The notes under the pieces are model-generated. The model was given only the letters and a program-made list of their open reading frames with translations. It ran no database searches and was not told where the DNA came from. From NCBI RefSeq assembly GCF_014203805.1, contig NZ_JACHJT010000002.1, positions 744,001 through 808,000 of the forward strand: 64,000 nt of DNA. Reading direction: 5' to 3'. Origin of the DNA: Lipingzhangella halophila (GTDB taxonomy: Bacteria > Actinomycetota > Actinomycetes > Streptosporangiales > Streptosporangiaceae). Within the stretch, counting starts at the first letter, position 1. Every line of letters begins with the position of its first letter. The translations under genes were made by a program, and so were the position numbers. Shown piece after piece: positions 9,370-22,556 of the stretch.

Positions 9370-9806
9370 GAGTCCGCCAGATCCCCGCCATCCCGTGCAC
9401 CGTTCGATGCACCGGCGCCGGGTCCCCGGGGACGGCGTGTCGCCTTGTTCCGAGGACGCATCGCCGAGGCCAATGCACCGTCAAGCTGCGCGGCCAGCGC
9501 GTCGTGTCCTTGGGACGCGGCCAAGGGTTTGGCCCGCACTACTAGCAGGCTACCGTCCGGGAGAACCGGCAGACGTTCGCGGACCAGATGACGCAGGCGG
9601 CGCTGCACCCGGTGGCGGACCACCGCGTTGCCGACCGCCTTGCTCACGATCAGCCCCACCTTCGGCGGCCCGGCGGATCCGTGGTCCGGATCAGCGTACG
9701 GCGCCAGGTACGCGACTCCCAGAGCCTCTCGGTTCGCACGCCGTCCCCGACGCATGACAAGACCGAAGTCGGCACTGCGCCGCATGCGGTTCTGGGGCGA
9801 CAACAT
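9366..9806 (-). CDS. rnpA: Ribonuclease P protein component
   Basis: The frame opens at 9827, but the ATG at 9806 ([15 protein letters not shown]) is preceded by AAGGA at suitable spacing and matches the family start, giving 133 codons including stop. The RNR-type basic motif appears as [20 protein letters not shown]. It is the protein subunit that helps RNase P RNA process tRNA 5' ends. Followed by yidD with an overlap. Confidence 0.92.
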   Translation of the reverse strand: MLSPQNRMRRSADFGLVMRRGRRANREALGVAYLAPYADPDHGSAGPPKVGLIVSKAVGNAVVRHRVQRRLRHLVRERLPVLPDGSLLVVRAKPLAASQGHDALAAQLDGALASAMRPRNKATRRPRGPGAGASNGARDGGDLADS

Positions 9807-9887
9807 CGAATCGGTCCTTGGACACAAGAAGAGGACCGGCTGCCGCGGGCGGCAGACCGGTCCACCGTATTGTTCGGCGTGTAGCGA

Positions 9888-10031
9888 CTAATGGCTTACC
9901 GTCAGCCGCGCACGCCCCTTCTTCCGGCGCGCAGCGATGATCGCGCGCCCCGCACGGGTGCGCATGCGCAGCCGGAAGCCGTGGACCTTCGCGCGACGCC
10001 GGTTGTTCGGCTGAAACGTACGCTTGCTCAC
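9888..10031 (-). CDS. rpmH: Ribosomal protein L34
   Basis: A 47-residue basic protein beginning [19 protein letters not shown] after a GTG start at 10031, with [18 protein letters not shown] following. First gene of the rpmH-rnpA-yidD-yidC-khpB operon, which reads away from dnaA, as at most bacterial origins. Confidence 0.94.
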   Translation of the reverse strand: MSKRTFQPNNRRRAKVHGFRLRMRTRAGRAIIAARRKKGRARLTVSH

Positions 10032-10249
10032 TGCTGGGCTCCAGGGCGTGTATGCCGGTTTCTCCGGACCCCGGATGCCGGGGTCTCTCGCTTGGCTGAT
10101 CGGCTCCGCGCCGACACCGCGCCGACGCGACCGCCGACGGACGAGCTCCGAGCATCGCCCGATCGCATCGCGCTGCGGTGTACCCCAGCGAACGCGACCC
10201 TGGGGTCGGAGTCGCCGTCGATACACAGACAGATGTCGACGTAAGCACA

Positions 10250-10660
10250 AAGAACATATGGCTTGTGCGGGCGGCGGTCAAATCGACCGGGCAGGTCACG
10301 AGGCACAGCAGGGATCGTTGTCCACAGGCGGGCCTCCTGTGGACGCCACATTATTCACAGCCTGTGCATCCCCCACACTCATCCCTAAGCTGTGGATAAC
10401 CTCAGAAGAGGACCCCACCTCTCATGAGACCGCCCGTACCCCGGCAGCCCCAGCGAGACAGTCCAACTGCACCCCCTGTGAACTGCAGATTGTGGATAAC
10501 CCGTCAGGCAGCACCGGAATTTGAGAGGCTGTGCACAACGTGTGGACGAACCGCACTTCACTGTGGAGACACAGCGACACGCCCCACCCTCGACCCGCGA
10601 ACACGCGGCGAAAGCATACACAGGAAGTCCACAGCATCACCCGTAGTTACCCACAGCAGC
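10250..10660. other. DnaA-box cluster between rpmH and dnaA (origin region / dnaA control)
   Basis: The 784-bp spacer between rpmH and dnaA has no gene but many DnaA boxes. Exact matches are TTGTCCACA at 10318-10326 and TGTGGATAA (reverse orientation) at 10391-10399 and 10491-10499. Near matches include TTATTCACA at 10351, TGTGCACAA at 10530, TGTGGACGA at 10541 and TTACCCACA at 10647. They may form one arm of the origin, control dnaA transcription, or both. Confidence 0.75.
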
Positions 10661-10815
10661 TCACTCGTTGAGCACCCTGGTCCACACCGGGCCAGAGACC
10701 GACCGTCCCGAGCGGTCGGTCACCCCGACAGAATGAGTCGTCCGGCACCAGCGCCCCGCGGCCGGCCGACCACCGCAGCACATCGTGAGAAGGGGACGAA
10801 CCATGGCAGGTCACC

Positions 10816-12942
10816 GTGTCTGAGGCACAGGTCAACCTCGCAATGGTGTGGACGAGTGTGCTGGACAGTCTCGACAACAGCGCGCTTCCCCCCCAGCAGA
10901 GGGCATGGCTCCCGCAGACTCGCCCTCTGGGCCTGATCGAGGACACCGCACTGCTCGCCGCACCCAACGAGTTCGCCAAGGAGATCCTCGAAACCCGGCT
11001 CCGCCCGGCCATCAGCCAGGCGCTCTCGGCCGAGCTCGGCCGGGAGATCCGGGTGGCGGTCACAGTCGACCCCACCGCGGTGCAGCCCGCGCCGCCCAGC
11101 ACCGGGCCGGCCACGAACCACGGCCCACCCCCGCCCCCGGTCGGCCAGCCGATGGCCCAAGGAGGAGGCGACCCGAGCGCGCAACGGCCCGGCCCCGAAA
11201 CGCGCGACCCGCACGAGAGCACGCCGCATCCACCGGTGGCACGTGAGGACATCCCGGGCCCCCCGGCCACCTCCGAGGCGCTCCCCGACGGCCACTTCGG
11301 GCACTTCGGGCACGCCGAACACCCCGCGCCCGCCGAACGCCCTCCGGAGCGGGCCGACCCCCGCGACCACCCCCATCACTCCGGCGGGTACCAGGCCGAG
11401 GCCACCCAGCCCTCGCACGGAAGCGGACCCGGCGAACCCCCGCCGTGGTTCCAGGACGCCCCGAAGCCTCCAGCGCACGGCGGAGCGCAGCACGCCGCTC
11501 CGCCTCCGGCCAGCGAAGACCTGCTCGCCCCTCCGCCCGGCTCCGGAACGGCGCGATCCGGGGACCACGACGACAACTCAGGCTCCCCCGAACGGCCCGA
11601 ACGGCACGAGTACGGTGCTGCCTCTCCACAGCCATCCCCCGACCAGCACTATGCGGGCTGGGAGGAGCAGCCTCGCCAGTGGGATGCCCCCAACCGCTGG
11701 GAGACCCCTCCCCGGGAGAACGCGCCCGCTCCGCCGGCACAGGAGGCACCCAACCCGCCCGAGCACAACGCGGGCGAGCCCGCCGGCCAACCACCCGAGA
11801 ACGACACGCCGTGGCCGGAAGACGAGTCCGGTCAGGTGCCTCCCCCGCCCCTGCCGAGCGCTCCGGACACCACCGGCGGCAACCAGCCGCACACCTCCGC
11901 CGAGCCGGCGCGGCTGAACCCGAAGTACACCTTCGACACCTTCGTCATCGGGTCCAGCAACCGGTTCGCCCACGCCGCCGCGGTCGCGGTCGCCGAGGCC
12001 CCGGCCAAGGCCTACAACCCGTTGTTCATCTACGGCGGCTCCGGCCTGGGCAAGACGCACCTGCTGCACGCCATCGGCCACTACACCCAGCGCCTCTACG
12101 ACGGCGCCCGGGTGCGCTACGTGAGCTCCGAAGAGTTCACCAACGAGTTCATCAACTCCATCCGCGACGGCAAGGCCGACGGCTTCCGCCGGCGCTACCG
12201 CGACATCGACGTCCTCCTGGTCGACGACATCCAGTTCCTGGAGAACAAGGAGCAGACACAGGAGGAGTTCTTCCACACGTTCAACACGCTGCACAACTCG
12301 AATAAGCAGATCGTGGTGTCCAGTGACCGGCCGCCCAAGCAGTTGAACACGCTGGAGGACCGGCTGCGCAACCGCTTCGAGTGGGGGCTGATCACCGACG
12401 TCCAGCCGCCCGAGCTGGAGACCCGCATCGCGATCCTGCGGAAGAAGGCCGCGCAGGAGGGTCTCGCGGCTCCGCCGGAGGTCCTGGAGTTCATCGCGAG
12501 CAAGATCGCGACCAACATCCGCGAGCTCGAAGGGGCGCTCATCCGGGTGACCGCATTCGCCAGCCTGAACCGGCAGTCGGTCGACCTGCACCTCACGGGC
12601 ATCGTGCTGAAGGACCTCATCCCCGACGACGAGGGCCCCGAGATCACCGCCTCGGCGATCATGGCGCAGACGGCCTCCTACTTCGGCCTCAGCACCGAGG
12701 ACCTCTGCGGGACCTCCCGTTCCCGGGTCCTGGTCACAGCGCGGCAGATCGCGATGTACCTCTGCCGGGAGCTCACCGACCTGTCGCTGCCCAAGATCGG
12801 CCAGCAGTTCGGAGGCCGCGACCACACCACCGTCATGCACGCCGACCGCAAGATCCGGTCGCTGATGGCCGAGCGGCGTTCGATCTACAACCAGGTGACC
12901 GAACTCACCAACCGGATCAAACAACAGTCGCGAAACGTTTGA
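10816..12942 (+). CDS. dnaA: Chromosomal replication initiator DnaA, with a very long linker
   Basis: A 708-residue initiator. Domain I is at residues 1-90. Domain II, about 95-370, is an unusually long Pro/His/Glu/Gly-rich linker. Domain III is an AAA+ ATPase with Walker [16 protein letters not shown] at about 405-420 and Walker [26 protein letters not shown] (shown here only to locate it; key residues DDIQF). Domain IV carries the DnaA signature [15 protein letters not shown]. Streptomyces DnaA is also long, but most bacterial DnaAs are about 450-520 residues. GTG start chosen because it gives the standard N-terminus [18 protein letters not shown]. It binds the boxes on either side of the gene and opens the origin. 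Confidence 0.95.
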   Translation: MSEAQVNLAMVWTSVLDSLDNSALPPQQRAWLPQTRPLGLIEDTALLAAPNEFAKEILETRLRPAISQALSAELGREIRVAVTVDPTAVQPAPPSTGPATNHGPPPPPVGQPMAQGGGDPSAQRPGPETRDPHESTPHPPVAREDIPGPPATSEALPDGHFGHFGHAEHPAPAERPPERADPRDHPHHSGGYQAEATQPSHGSGPGEPPPWFQDAPKPPAHGGAQHAAPPPASEDLLAPPPGSGTARSGDHDDNSGSPERPERHEYGAASPQPSPDQHYAGWEEQPRQWDAPNRWETPPRENAPAPPAQEAPNPPEHNAGEPAGQPPENDTPWPEDESGQVPPPPLPSAPDTTGGNQPHTSAEPARLNPKYTFDTFVIGSSNRFAHAAAVAVAEAPAKAYNPLFIYGGSGLGKTHLLHAIGHYTQRLYDGARVRYVSSEEFTNEFINSIRDGKADGFRRRYRDIDVLLVDDIQFLENKEQTQEEFFHTFNTLHNSNKQIVVSSDRPPKQLNTLEDRLRNRFEWGLITDVQPPELETRIAILRKKAAQEGLAAPPEVLEFIASKIATNIRELEGALIRVTAFASLNRQSVDLHLTGIVLKDLIPDDEGPEITASAIMAQTASYFGLSTEDLCGTSRSRVLVTARQIAMYLCRELTDLSLPKIGQQFGGRDHTTVMHADRKIRSLMAERRSIYNQVTELTNRIKQQSRNV

Positions 12943-12954
12943 GGCGATTCTCGT

Positions 12955-13350
12955 CCCCGATAACGACCGTCTTTGTGGACAAAGTCGTGGACAACCCTGC
13001 GGATAACCGCCGGATTCCTGTGGGGAACTTGGGGACCGGCTGGGGACGGCGTGTGCATAACCCAAACGGCTGGCTCCCAGGCTCTCCACCGTGCCTGTGG
13101 GTAGTTCGGGGAAAACCGGTGGACGAGCGGTGGAAAACCGGTGGACGGAGTGTGGGGGGCGTACTGGCGTCCACAGTCGCCGGATGTTTTCCCCTGCGCC
13201 GCCCACAACCCCGGTGGACAAAAATTCGCGGGGCCACCTGCGAGAACAATGGTTGTCCACACTGTCCACACCCCCTACTACTACGACGCCACCTGTTAGA
13301 CCCCACGTGGCTTCTTAACCCGCTTGGTGCCCAATCTGTGGATGAACGGT
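12955..13350. other. oriC: Probable oriC: DnaA-box array between dnaA and dnaN
   Basis: No gene lies between the dnaA stop and dnaN (647 bp). Exact DnaA boxes are TGTGGACAA at 12974-12982 and TTGTCCACA at 13253-13261. One-mismatch or weaker boxes include CGTGGACAA at 12986, TGCGGATAA at 12998, TGTGCATAA at 13052, GGTGGACAA at 13213, CTGTCCACA at 13262 and TGTGGATGA at 13337. The number and both orientations match actinomycete oriC, which normally lies here. Confidence 0.85.
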
Positions 13351-13589
13351 CGTTGCCCAGCCCCCGCCCCCAGGCGGCACTATGAGTCGGCGACGCACGG
13401 GAGTGGTCGGGCAGCGCCAGAGGCCGGATCGGGGTACGGTGTGAACCCTCCCCCGATGCATCCCGGTGCGATGGTCGGGCCCCGGAGGTCCCCTGGGAGC
13501 CTCCACGTCAGGTGGTTCTTGCTGGACGGCGTAGTGTTCCCACGCTGTGCAGGGGTCCGAAGATCTCTTCGCAGAAAGTGAGTCGGATT

Positions 13590-14729
13590 GTGAAGTTCCG
13601 GGTCGAACGCGACGTACTGGCCGACGCCGTCGCCTGGACCGCTCGTGCGCTGCCGGTCCGGCCTTCGGTCCCCGTCCTGGCCGGCATCCTGCTCAACGCG
13701 AGCGAGGACGAGGGCAGCCAGAAGCTCAAGTTGTCGAGTTTCGACTACGAGGTCTCCGCTCAGGTCTCGGTCGACATCGACATCGAGGAAGCCGGCAGCA
13801 CCCTGGTCTCCGGGCGCCTTCTGGCCGAGATCACCCGCAACCTTCCACCACAGACTGTGGAAATCAACGCGGACGGCGGCAAGGTCATTGTCACCTGCGG
13901 GAGCGCGAAGTTCACACTTCTGACCCTGCCTGTGGAGGACTACCCGTCCCTGCCCGAGATGCCGCGGGTCACCGGATCCGTCGGCAGCGATGTCTTCCAC
14001 GCCGCGGTAAGCCAGGTCGCCGTCGCGGCCGGTCGCGACGACACCCTGCCCATGCTCACCGGCGTGCGGGTGGAGATCGAGGGCGACACTGTCACGTTGG
14101 CCTCCACCGACCGGTACCGGCTGGCCGTCCGCGAGCTGACCTGGACCCCGGAGAACCCGGGCCTGTCCGCGGTCGCGCTCGTCCCGGCCAAGACCCTTGC
14201 CGAGACCGCGAAGTCCCTCACCAGTGGCGCCGAGGTGTCGATCGCGTTGTCCGACGCCGACAGCGGTGAGGGCATGATCGGGTTCGAGGGCGGCGGCCGC
14301 CGCACAACCACGCGCCTTCTCGATGGCGAGTTCCCCAAGTACCGGGCGCTGCTTCCCGACTCGTTCAGCTCCGTCGCCGAGGTGCAGAAGGCGGAGTTCA
14401 TGGAGGCCGTCAAGCGGGTCTCCCTCGTCGCGGAGCGCAACACCCCGCTTCGCCTGTCATTCAGCCAGGAGCGTCTGGTGCTGGAGGCGGGCACCGGCGA
14501 CGAGGCCCAGGCCGTGGAGGCTCTCGACGCCGAGCTCGACGGCGACGAGGTCCAGATCGCGTTCAACTCGACGTTCCTGCTCGACGGCCTCAACGCGATC
14601 GACTCCGACATCGCGCGGCTGCAGTTCACAACGTCGACCAAGCCGGCGATCATCACGGGTAAGCCCGCCGACGAGGAGAGTTCCGCGGACTACCGGTACC
14701 TGATCATGCCGGTCCGGTTGTCGAGCTAA
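13590..14729 (+). CDS. dnaN: DNA polymerase III beta sliding clamp
   Basis: The frame opens at 13512, but the GTG at 13590 (KFRVERDVLADAVAWTARALP) matches the family N-terminus; 379 residues. It has the three-domain clamp pattern: DYEVSAQV in domain 1, then TLPMLTGVRVEIEG and TDRYRLAV in domain 2. The C-terminus SADYRYLIMPVRL is characteristic. It forms the ring that holds polymerase III on DNA. Part of the dnaA-dnaN-gnd-recF order. Confidence 0.95.
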   Translation: MKFRVERDVLADAVAWTARALPVRPSVPVLAGILLNASEDEGSQKLKLSSFDYEVSAQVSVDIDIEEAGSTLVSGRLLAEITRNLPPQTVEINADGGKVIVTCGSAKFTLLTLPVEDYPSLPEMPRVTGSVGSDVFHAAVSQVAVAAGRDDTLPMLTGVRVEIEGDTVTLASTDRYRLAVRELTWTPENPGLSAVALVPAKTLAETAKSLTSGAEVSIALSDADSGEGMIGFEGGGRRTTTRLLDGEFPKYRALLPDSFSSVAEVQKAEFMEAVKRVSLVAERNTPLRLSFSQERLVLEAGTGDEAQAVEALDAELDGDEVQIAFNSTFLLDGLNAIDSDIARLQFTTSTKPAIITGKPADEESSADYRYLIMPVRLSS

Positions 14730-14786
14730 CCAGCGCGAGATCACGCGGGTTCCGCACGCGTCCACAGCCTGACGAACAAGGGGGCA

Positions 14787-15692
14787 ATGAGTATGCAGGT
14801 GGGACTGGTCGGCCTTGGCAAGATGGGCGGGAACATGGCCGCGCGGCTCCGCGACAAGGGCCACGAGGTCGTCGGCTTCGCTCGCCATCCCGAAAAGCGC
14901 GACGTCGCGAGCCTCCCCGAGCTGGTCGAGCGTCTGACCGCGCCGCGCGTGGTGTGGTTGATGCTCCCGTCCGGGGACCCCACCGCGAACACCATCCGGG
15001 AGCTCACCTCGCTCCTGGACACCGGTGACCTGATCATCGACGGCGGCAACACCCACTATGTGGACGACCGCCAGCGCGCCGCCGAACTCCGCGAGCACGG
15101 GCTCGCCTACATGGACGCCGGGGTCAGTGGCGGCGTCTGGGGGCGGGAGAACGGCTACGGCATCATGGTCGGCGGCGCGGAGGAGGATGTCGCGCGTGCC
15201 CGACCCCTCTGCGACGCCCTCGTCCCGGACAATGGCGGCGGCTACGTGCACGCTGGCGGTGTCGGCGCGGGACACTTCGTGAAGATGGTCCACAACGGCA
15301 TCGAGTACGGCATGATGCAGGCCTTCGCCGAGGGGTACGAACTCATGGCGGCCTCGGACATCGTCGACGACGTTCCGGGTACCTTCGCGAGCTGGCGCGA
15401 GGGGACGGTGGTGCGGTCCTGGCTGCTCGACCTCCTGGTCCGCGCCCTCGATGACGACCCCGAACTCACGGAGCTGCGCGGTTACGCTGAGGACTCCGGC
15501 GAGGGCCGATGGACCGTTGGGGCGGCTGTCGACCACGCCGTTCCGGCCCCGGTGATCACGGCAGCCCTGTACGCACGCTTTGCGTCCCGACAGCCCGACA
15601 GTCCGGCCATGAAGGTCATCGCGGCCCTTCGGAACCAGTTCGGCGGGCACGCCGTGGCCAAGGCCGACTCCGGGCAGGCCGAGGAAGGCTGA
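14787..15692 (+). CDS. gnd: 6-phosphogluconate dehydrogenase, decarboxylating (short NAD-type)
   Basis: A 301-residue dehydrogenase with the NAD(P)-binding motif GLVGLGKMGGNMA at the N-terminus, the substrate motif DGGNTHYVDD, and the catalytic segment HFVKMVHNGIEYGMMQAFAEGYE holding the conserved Lys and Glu. It oxidises 6-phosphogluconate to ribulose 5-phosphate. The short form is often NAD-dependent. Insertion of gnd between dnaN and recF is a regular feature of actinomycete origins. Confidence 0.93.
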   Translation: MSMQVGLVGLGKMGGNMAARLRDKGHEVVGFARHPEKRDVASLPELVERLTAPRVVWLMLPSGDPTANTIRELTSLLDTGDLIIDGGNTHYVDDRQRAAELREHGLAYMDAGVSGGVWGRENGYGIMVGGAEEDVARARPLCDALVPDNGGGYVHAGGVGAGHFVKMVHNGIEYGMMQAFAEGYELMAASDIVDDVPGTFASWREGTVVRSWLLDLLVRALDDDPELTELRGYAEDSGEGRWTVGAAVDHAVPAPVITAALYARFASRQPDSPAMKVIAALRNQFGGHAVAKADSGQAEEG

Positions 15693-15782
15693 GCCGGCGC
15701 CCTTCGCGATACAGATCGTCCGCATGCGCCAGTAGGGTCCCGGGGATCGGTCTGCCTCGGCGCTGAGCCGGGCGTGGCCGCC

Positions 15783-15796
15783 GTTTCACGTGAAAC
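15783..15796. other. parS site 5
   Basis: Perfect GTTTCACGTGAAAC in the gnd-recF spacer, on the other side of dnaA from sites 1-4. Confidence 0.92.
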
Positions 15797-15845
15797 TCAA
15801 GAGATTCGGGTAGCTGTCGCCGCACAGTCGACAAGGAGAGGCCAG

Positions 15846-16979
15846 ATGTACGTCTCACACTTGCAACTGGCCGACTACCGTTCCTATCCCGAGGTCTATC
15901 TGGAGCTGGAACCGGGCATCAGCACGTTCGTGGGGCCCAATGGAACGGGCAAGACCAACCTGGTCGAGGCGATCGGGTACATGGCAACACTCGGCAGCCA
16001 CCGGGTGTCCACGGATACCCCCCTGGTGCGTAAGGGAGCGGAACGCGCGGTCGTACGCGCGGCGGTGGTGAAGGGCGACCGTACGGCGCTCGTCGACCTG
16101 GAGATCAACTCGGGCAAGGCCAACCGCGCCCGGCTCAACCGAGCACCCGCAACCCGCCCCCGCGAAGTGTTGGGCATCCTGCGCACGGTGCTGTTCGCCC
16201 CGGAGGACCTGGCGCTGGTCAAGGGAGATCCCGGTGAGCGCCGGCGGTTCCTGGACGAGTTACTGGTCGCGCGCGCTCCCCGGATGGCAGGCGTGCGATC
16301 CGACTACGAGCGTGTCCTCAAGCAGCGCAACGCCCTGTTGAAGTCGGCGTCGGCCTCCTTGGTGAAACGCCGCGATGTCGACCTGTCGACCCTTGACGTC
16401 TGGGACGAGCATCTCGCTGTGGCCGGGGCTGACCTGGTGGCAGCTCGGCTGTCCCTGGTCTCAGAGTTGCAGCCCCTGGTGCGGAAATCCTATTCCGAGC
16501 TGACCTCGGCGGGTGGCCCTCCGGTCCTGCAGTACCGCTGTTCCGCGGTCCCCGATGAAGCGGCGCCCGTGCCCGCGGAGCATCCCCAGCTTGTGGACGC
16601 GATCCGGGCGGCGCTGCGCGACTCCCGCGACCAGGAACTGCAGCGCGGGGTCGGACTTGTCGGGCCGCACCGTGACGACCTCCGGCTGTCCCTGGACGAC
16701 CTACCGGCAAAGGGATACGCCAGCCAGGGCGAGGCGTGGTCCTACGCGCTGTCCCTCCGGCTGGCCGCCTTCGAGCTGCTCCGCGCGGAGGGCGACGATC
16801 CGGTGCTGCTCTTGGACGACGTCTTCGCCGAGCTCGACTCCGAACGCCGGCGCCGCCTGGCCGAACACGTCCGATACGCGGAACAGGTCCTGGTGAGCGC
16901 GGCGGTCGCCGCCGATATCCCGGACGAGCTGCGGGGAACGCGGTTCGTGGTCCACGAGGGGGGCGTGGGTCGTGAGTGA
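15846..16979 (+). CDS. recF: DNA replication and repair protein RecF
   Basis: A 377-residue SMC-like ATPase. It starts at the ATG 15846 ([16 protein letters not shown]) behind AAGGAGAGG; the frame is open further upstream but through the parS site. Walker A is [13 protein letters not shown]. The signature motif lies near [19 protein letters not shown], and Walker B is [14 protein letters not shown]. It acts at gaps and stalled forks, loading RecA with RecO and RecR. The stop overlaps the next gene. Confidence 0.95.
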   Translation: MYVSHLQLADYRSYPEVYLELEPGISTFVGPNGTGKTNLVEAIGYMATLGSHRVSTDTPLVRKGAERAVVRAAVVKGDRTALVDLEINSGKANRARLNRAPATRPREVLGILRTVLFAPEDLALVKGDPGERRRFLDELLVARAPRMAGVRSDYERVLKQRNALLKSASASLVKRRDVDLSTLDVWDEHLAVAGADLVAARLSLVSELQPLVRKSYSELTSAGGPPVLQYRCSAVPDEAAPVPAEHPQLVDAIRAALRDSRDQELQRGVGLVGPHRDDLRLSLDDLPAKGYASQGEAWSYALSLRLAAFELLRAEGDDPVLLLDDVFAELDSERRRRLAEHVRYAEQVLVSAAVAADIPDELRGTRFVVHEGGVGRE

Positions 16980-17460
16980 CGGACTTCCGCCACAGGGTGG
17001 GGATGACGAGCCCACCTCGACCGGGGCCGAACTCGCCCGTCAGGCGCTGGCGCAGGCGAAGGCCGCGGCGAGGGAACGCGGCGCCTCTCCTGAAGGGCGG
17101 CCCCGGCGGGTGCGCCGCGGCCGGATCCGGTCGCGCAACGAACCCCAGTTGTTCGGCGACGCGGTGCGTGCCTGGCTGGTCGAGCACGGCTGGGAGGAAC
17201 AGGTGGCGGTCGGGGGTGTCTTCGGCCGGTGGAGCGAGATCGTGGGCGAGTTCAACGCCCAGCACCTGCAACCCGTCTCCTATGAGGCTGGGGAGCTGGT
17301 CATCGCAGCGGACTCCGCGACTATGGCCGCGCACGCGCGCGCGATGACCCGGGAACTGCTGCGGCGGTTGAACGAGGAACTCGGCCACGGCACTGTGCAC
17401 AGCATCAAAGTGCAGGGGCCAGGGCGCGGACGCGGCGCGGGCCGGCGCCGCGCGGGCTGA
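16972..17460 (+). CDS. dciA: DciA-like DUF721 protein (helicase-loader family)
   Basis: A 162-residue protein. The N-terminus is a charged, probably disordered tail ([18 protein letters not shown]). The C-terminal half holds the DUF721 fold ([37 protein letters not shown]). The GTG start overlaps the recF stop by eight bases. In actinomycetes this family, first seen as the gene between recF and gyrB, works with DnaB at the origin (family knowledge). Confidence 0.85.
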   Translation: MSDGLPPQGGDDEPTSTGAELARQALAQAKAAARERGASPEGRPRRVRRGRIRSRNEPQLFGDAVRAWLVEHGWEEQVAVGGVFGRWSEIVGEFNAQHLQPVSYEAGELVIAADSATMAAHARAMTRELLRRLNEELGHGTVHSIKVQGPGRGRGAGRRRAG

Positions 17461-19708
<2,248 letters not shown>

Positions 19709-19759
19709 TCCCCGGACATCCCGACGGCAGCGAACGACGTAGAAAAGGATCGACATCCA

Positions 19760-22354
19760 GTGACGGATGCGAATACCCCGGACCTTCCGGAGGAGACCGA
19801 CCGACGCGCCCATCGGGTGGAGCCCGTCGACATCCAGGTCGAGATGCAGCGCAGCTACCTCGACTACGCGATGTCGGTCATCGTCGGCCGGGCCCTGCCC
19901 GATGTCCGCGATGGGCTCAAGCCCGTTCACCAGCGTGTGCTCTACGCGATGTACGACGGCGGGTACCGCCCCGACCGCGGCTACTTCAAGTGCGCCCGCG
20001 TTGTCGGCGACGTCATGGGGAACTACCACCCGCACGGCGACAGCGCGATCTACGACACCCTGGTGCGGCTCGCCCAGGGCTGGTCCATGCGGATGCCGCT
20101 CGTCGACGGCAACGGCAACTTCGGTTCGCCGGGCAACGACCCCGCGGCCGCCATGCGGTACACCGAGTGCAAGCTCGCGCCGCTGGCCATGGAGATGCTG
20201 CGCGACATCGACAAGGAGACCGTCGACTTCCGGCCGAACTACGACGGGCGTTCCCAGGAACCCGTGGTACTGCCGGCGCGCTTCCCGAACCTGCTGGTGA
20301 ACGGGTCCGCGGGGATCGCGGTCGGAATGGCCACCAACATTCCGCCGCACAACCTCCGCGAGGTCGCCGACGGCGTCAACTGGTTCCTGGAGCACCCTGA
20401 GGCCTCGGACGAGGAGCTGCTGGACGCCCTGATCGCGCGGATCAAGGGGCCGGACTTCCCCACGCACGGGCTGGTCGTGGGCAAGCGCGGCATCGAGGAG
20501 GCCTACCGCACCGGCCGCGGCTCCATCACCATGCGCGCGGTCGTCGAGGTCGAGGAGGACAGTCGGGGACGCCAGTGCCTGGTCGTCACCGAGCTGCCCT
20601 ACCAGGTCAACCCGGACAACCTCGCGCTCAAGATCGCCGAGCTGGTCAAGGACGGCAAGGTCAGCGGCATCGCCGACGTCAAGGACGAGAGCAGCGGCCG
20701 CACCGGGCAGCGACTGGTCATCGTGCTCAAGCGGGACGCCGTGGCGAAGGTCGTGCTGAACAACCTGTACAAGCACACCCAGTTGCAGGAGACCTTCGGC
20801 GCGAACATGCTCGCCCTGGTCGACGGCGTGCCCCGCACGCTCCGCCTCGACCAGCTGATTCGCCACTGGGTGGACCACCAGATCACGGTGATCGTCCGGC
20901 GTACCCGCTACCTGTTGCGCAAGGCCGAGGAGCGCGCGCACATCCTGCGTGCGCTGCTCAAGGCGATCGACCGGATCGACGAGGTCATCGCGCTCATCCG
21001 GGGCAGCGCGTCGGCGGACGAGGCCAAGACCGGCCTCATGGCGCTCCTGGAGATCGACGACGTCCAGGCCCGCGCGATCCTCGACATGCAGCTGCGTAAG
21101 CTCGCCGCGCTGGAGCGGCGCCAGCTCACCGACGAGTACGACGAGCTCATGGCGCAGATCGAGGACTACAACGACATCCTGGCCTCTCCGCCACGTCAGC
21201 GGAGCATCGTCCGCGATGAGCTGATCGAGCTCGTCAACAAGTACGGCAATGACCGCCGTACGCACATCATCCCGTTCGAGGGTGACATGCGTATGGAGGA
21301 CTTCATCGCCGAGGAGGACGTCGCGGTCACGATCACGCGCGGCGGGTACGCCAAGCGCACCCGGATCGACAGCTACCGGGCGCAGAAGCGCGGCGGCAAG
21401 GGCGTGCGGGGGGCGCAGCTGAAGCAGGACGACATCGTCCAGCACTTCTTCGTGACCACGACGCACAACTGGCTCCTGTTCTTCACGAACCAGGGCCGGG
21501 TGTACCGCACGAAGGCCTACGAGCTGCCCGAGGCGGCACGCGAGGCCCGCGGCCAGCACGTTGCCAACATCCTGCCGTTCCAGCCCGACGAGGAGATCGC
21601 CGAGGTCATGACGCTGCGCGACTACAGCGCGGCGCCGTACCTGGTGCTGGCCACCCGGGCAGGGCTGGTGAAGAAGTCGCGGCTGGACGAGTTCGACTCC
21701 TCCAGGTCGGCCGGAATCATCGCCATCAACCTGCGCGAGGACGACGAGCTGATCGCCGCGCGCCTGGTGTTCCCGACCGACGACCTGCTGCTGATCAGCA
21801 GCGACGCCCAGGCGATCCGGTTCCCCGCCTCCGACGAGTCACTGCGCCCCATGGGGCGGGCCACCAGCGGGGTCATCGGCATGCGCTTCCTCGAAGGGGA
21901 CTACCTGCTCAGCATGGACGTCATCCGCGAGGTGGACGGCGCGATGGACGTCCTCGTGGCGACCGAGGGCGGGTACGCCAAGCGGACCCCGGCCGACCAG
22001 TACCCGGTGCAGAACCGCGGCGGCAAGGGCGTACTCACGGCGAAGATCGTCGAGGCGCGCGGCAAACTCGTCGGAGCGGCCATGGTCTCGCCCGAGGAGG
22101 ACGAGATCTTCGCGATCACCCTGAACGGCGGCATCATCCGTACCCGGTCCTCCGAGGTGAAGCAGTCCGGGCGGGCCACCATGGGGGTTCGGCTGATGAA
22201 CCTCGAAAGCGGCAACTACGTGGTCGCGATCGCGCGCAACGCCGAGACCGAGTTCAGCGAGGACGCCGAGGCGGCCTCGGTCGACAGCGGTGAGCCGGAG
22301 GCAGGCGACGCGGAGACCGAGACCGCCGACGACTCGACGGCCTCCGAGAGCTGA
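19760..22354 (+). CDS. gyrA: DNA gyrase subunit A
   Basis: An 864-residue subunit. The catalytic tyrosine is Y134 ([12 protein letters not shown]). The quinolone region [11 protein letters not shown] carries Ser95 and Asp99, the wild-type residues associated with sensitivity. The C-terminal beta-pinwheel begins with the GyrA box, here [10 protein letters not shown], and repeats such as GGYAKRTP follow. A tail of about 40 acidic residues ends the protein. GTG start 51 bp after gyrB, same operon. Confidence 0.95.
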   Translation: MTDANTPDLPEETDRRAHRVEPVDIQVEMQRSYLDYAMSVIVGRALPDVRDGLKPVHQRVLYAMYDGGYRPDRGYFKCARVVGDVMGNYHPHGDSAIYDTLVRLAQGWSMRMPLVDGNGNFGSPGNDPAAAMRYTECKLAPLAMEMLRDIDKETVDFRPNYDGRSQEPVVLPARFPNLLVNGSAGIAVGMATNIPPHNLREVADGVNWFLEHPEASDEELLDALIARIKGPDFPTHGLVVGKRGIEEAYRTGRGSITMRAVVEVEEDSRGRQCLVVTELPYQVNPDNLALKIAELVKDGKVSGIADVKDESSGRTGQRLVIVLKRDAVAKVVLNNLYKHTQLQETFGANMLALVDGVPRTLRLDQLIRHWVDHQITVIVRRTRYLLRKAEERAHILRALLKAIDRIDEVIALIRGSASADEAKTGLMALLEIDDVQARAILDMQLRKLAALERRQLTDEYDELMAQIEDYNDILASPPRQRSIVRDELIELVNKYGNDRRTHIIPFEGDMRMEDFIAEEDVAVTITRGGYAKRTRIDSYRAQKRGGKGVRGAQLKQDDIVQHFFVTTTHNWLLFFTNQGRVYRTKAYELPEAAREARGQHVANILPFQPDEEIAEVMTLRDYSAAPYLVLATRAGLVKKSRLDEFDSSRSAGIIAINLREDDELIAARLVFPTDDLLLISSDAQAIRFPASDESLRPMGRATSGVIGMRFLEGDYLLSMDVIREVDGAMDVLVATEGGYAKRTPADQYPVQNRGGKGVLTAKIVEARGKLVGAAMVSPEEDEIFAITLNGGIIRTRSSEVKQSGRATMGVRLMNLESGNYVVAIARNAETEFSEDAEAASVDSGEPEAGDAETETADDSTASES

Positions 22355-22556
22355 GGCGCGTCCTGATCACCCGCGGAGGGCAGGGCTCGCGGCCACGGCG
22401 GCTGGTCCGGCCCTCCGCGCGCCGTGGCCCGAGCGGTGCACGGAGTCCGTAGGCTTGATGCCACATTTGCCCCGCCACGCGTGGTCCAGTGGACTCAGCT
22501 AGTCCCCCTTGGTCCGGTTTTCATCCGTCACTGGAGAGTTCAGCGGTAACGTAGCT

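Noticed and set aside
11578-13269. A 563-codon minus-strand frame over dnaA and oriC
   Set aside because: Shadow of dnaA codon bias that also runs through the DnaA-box array.
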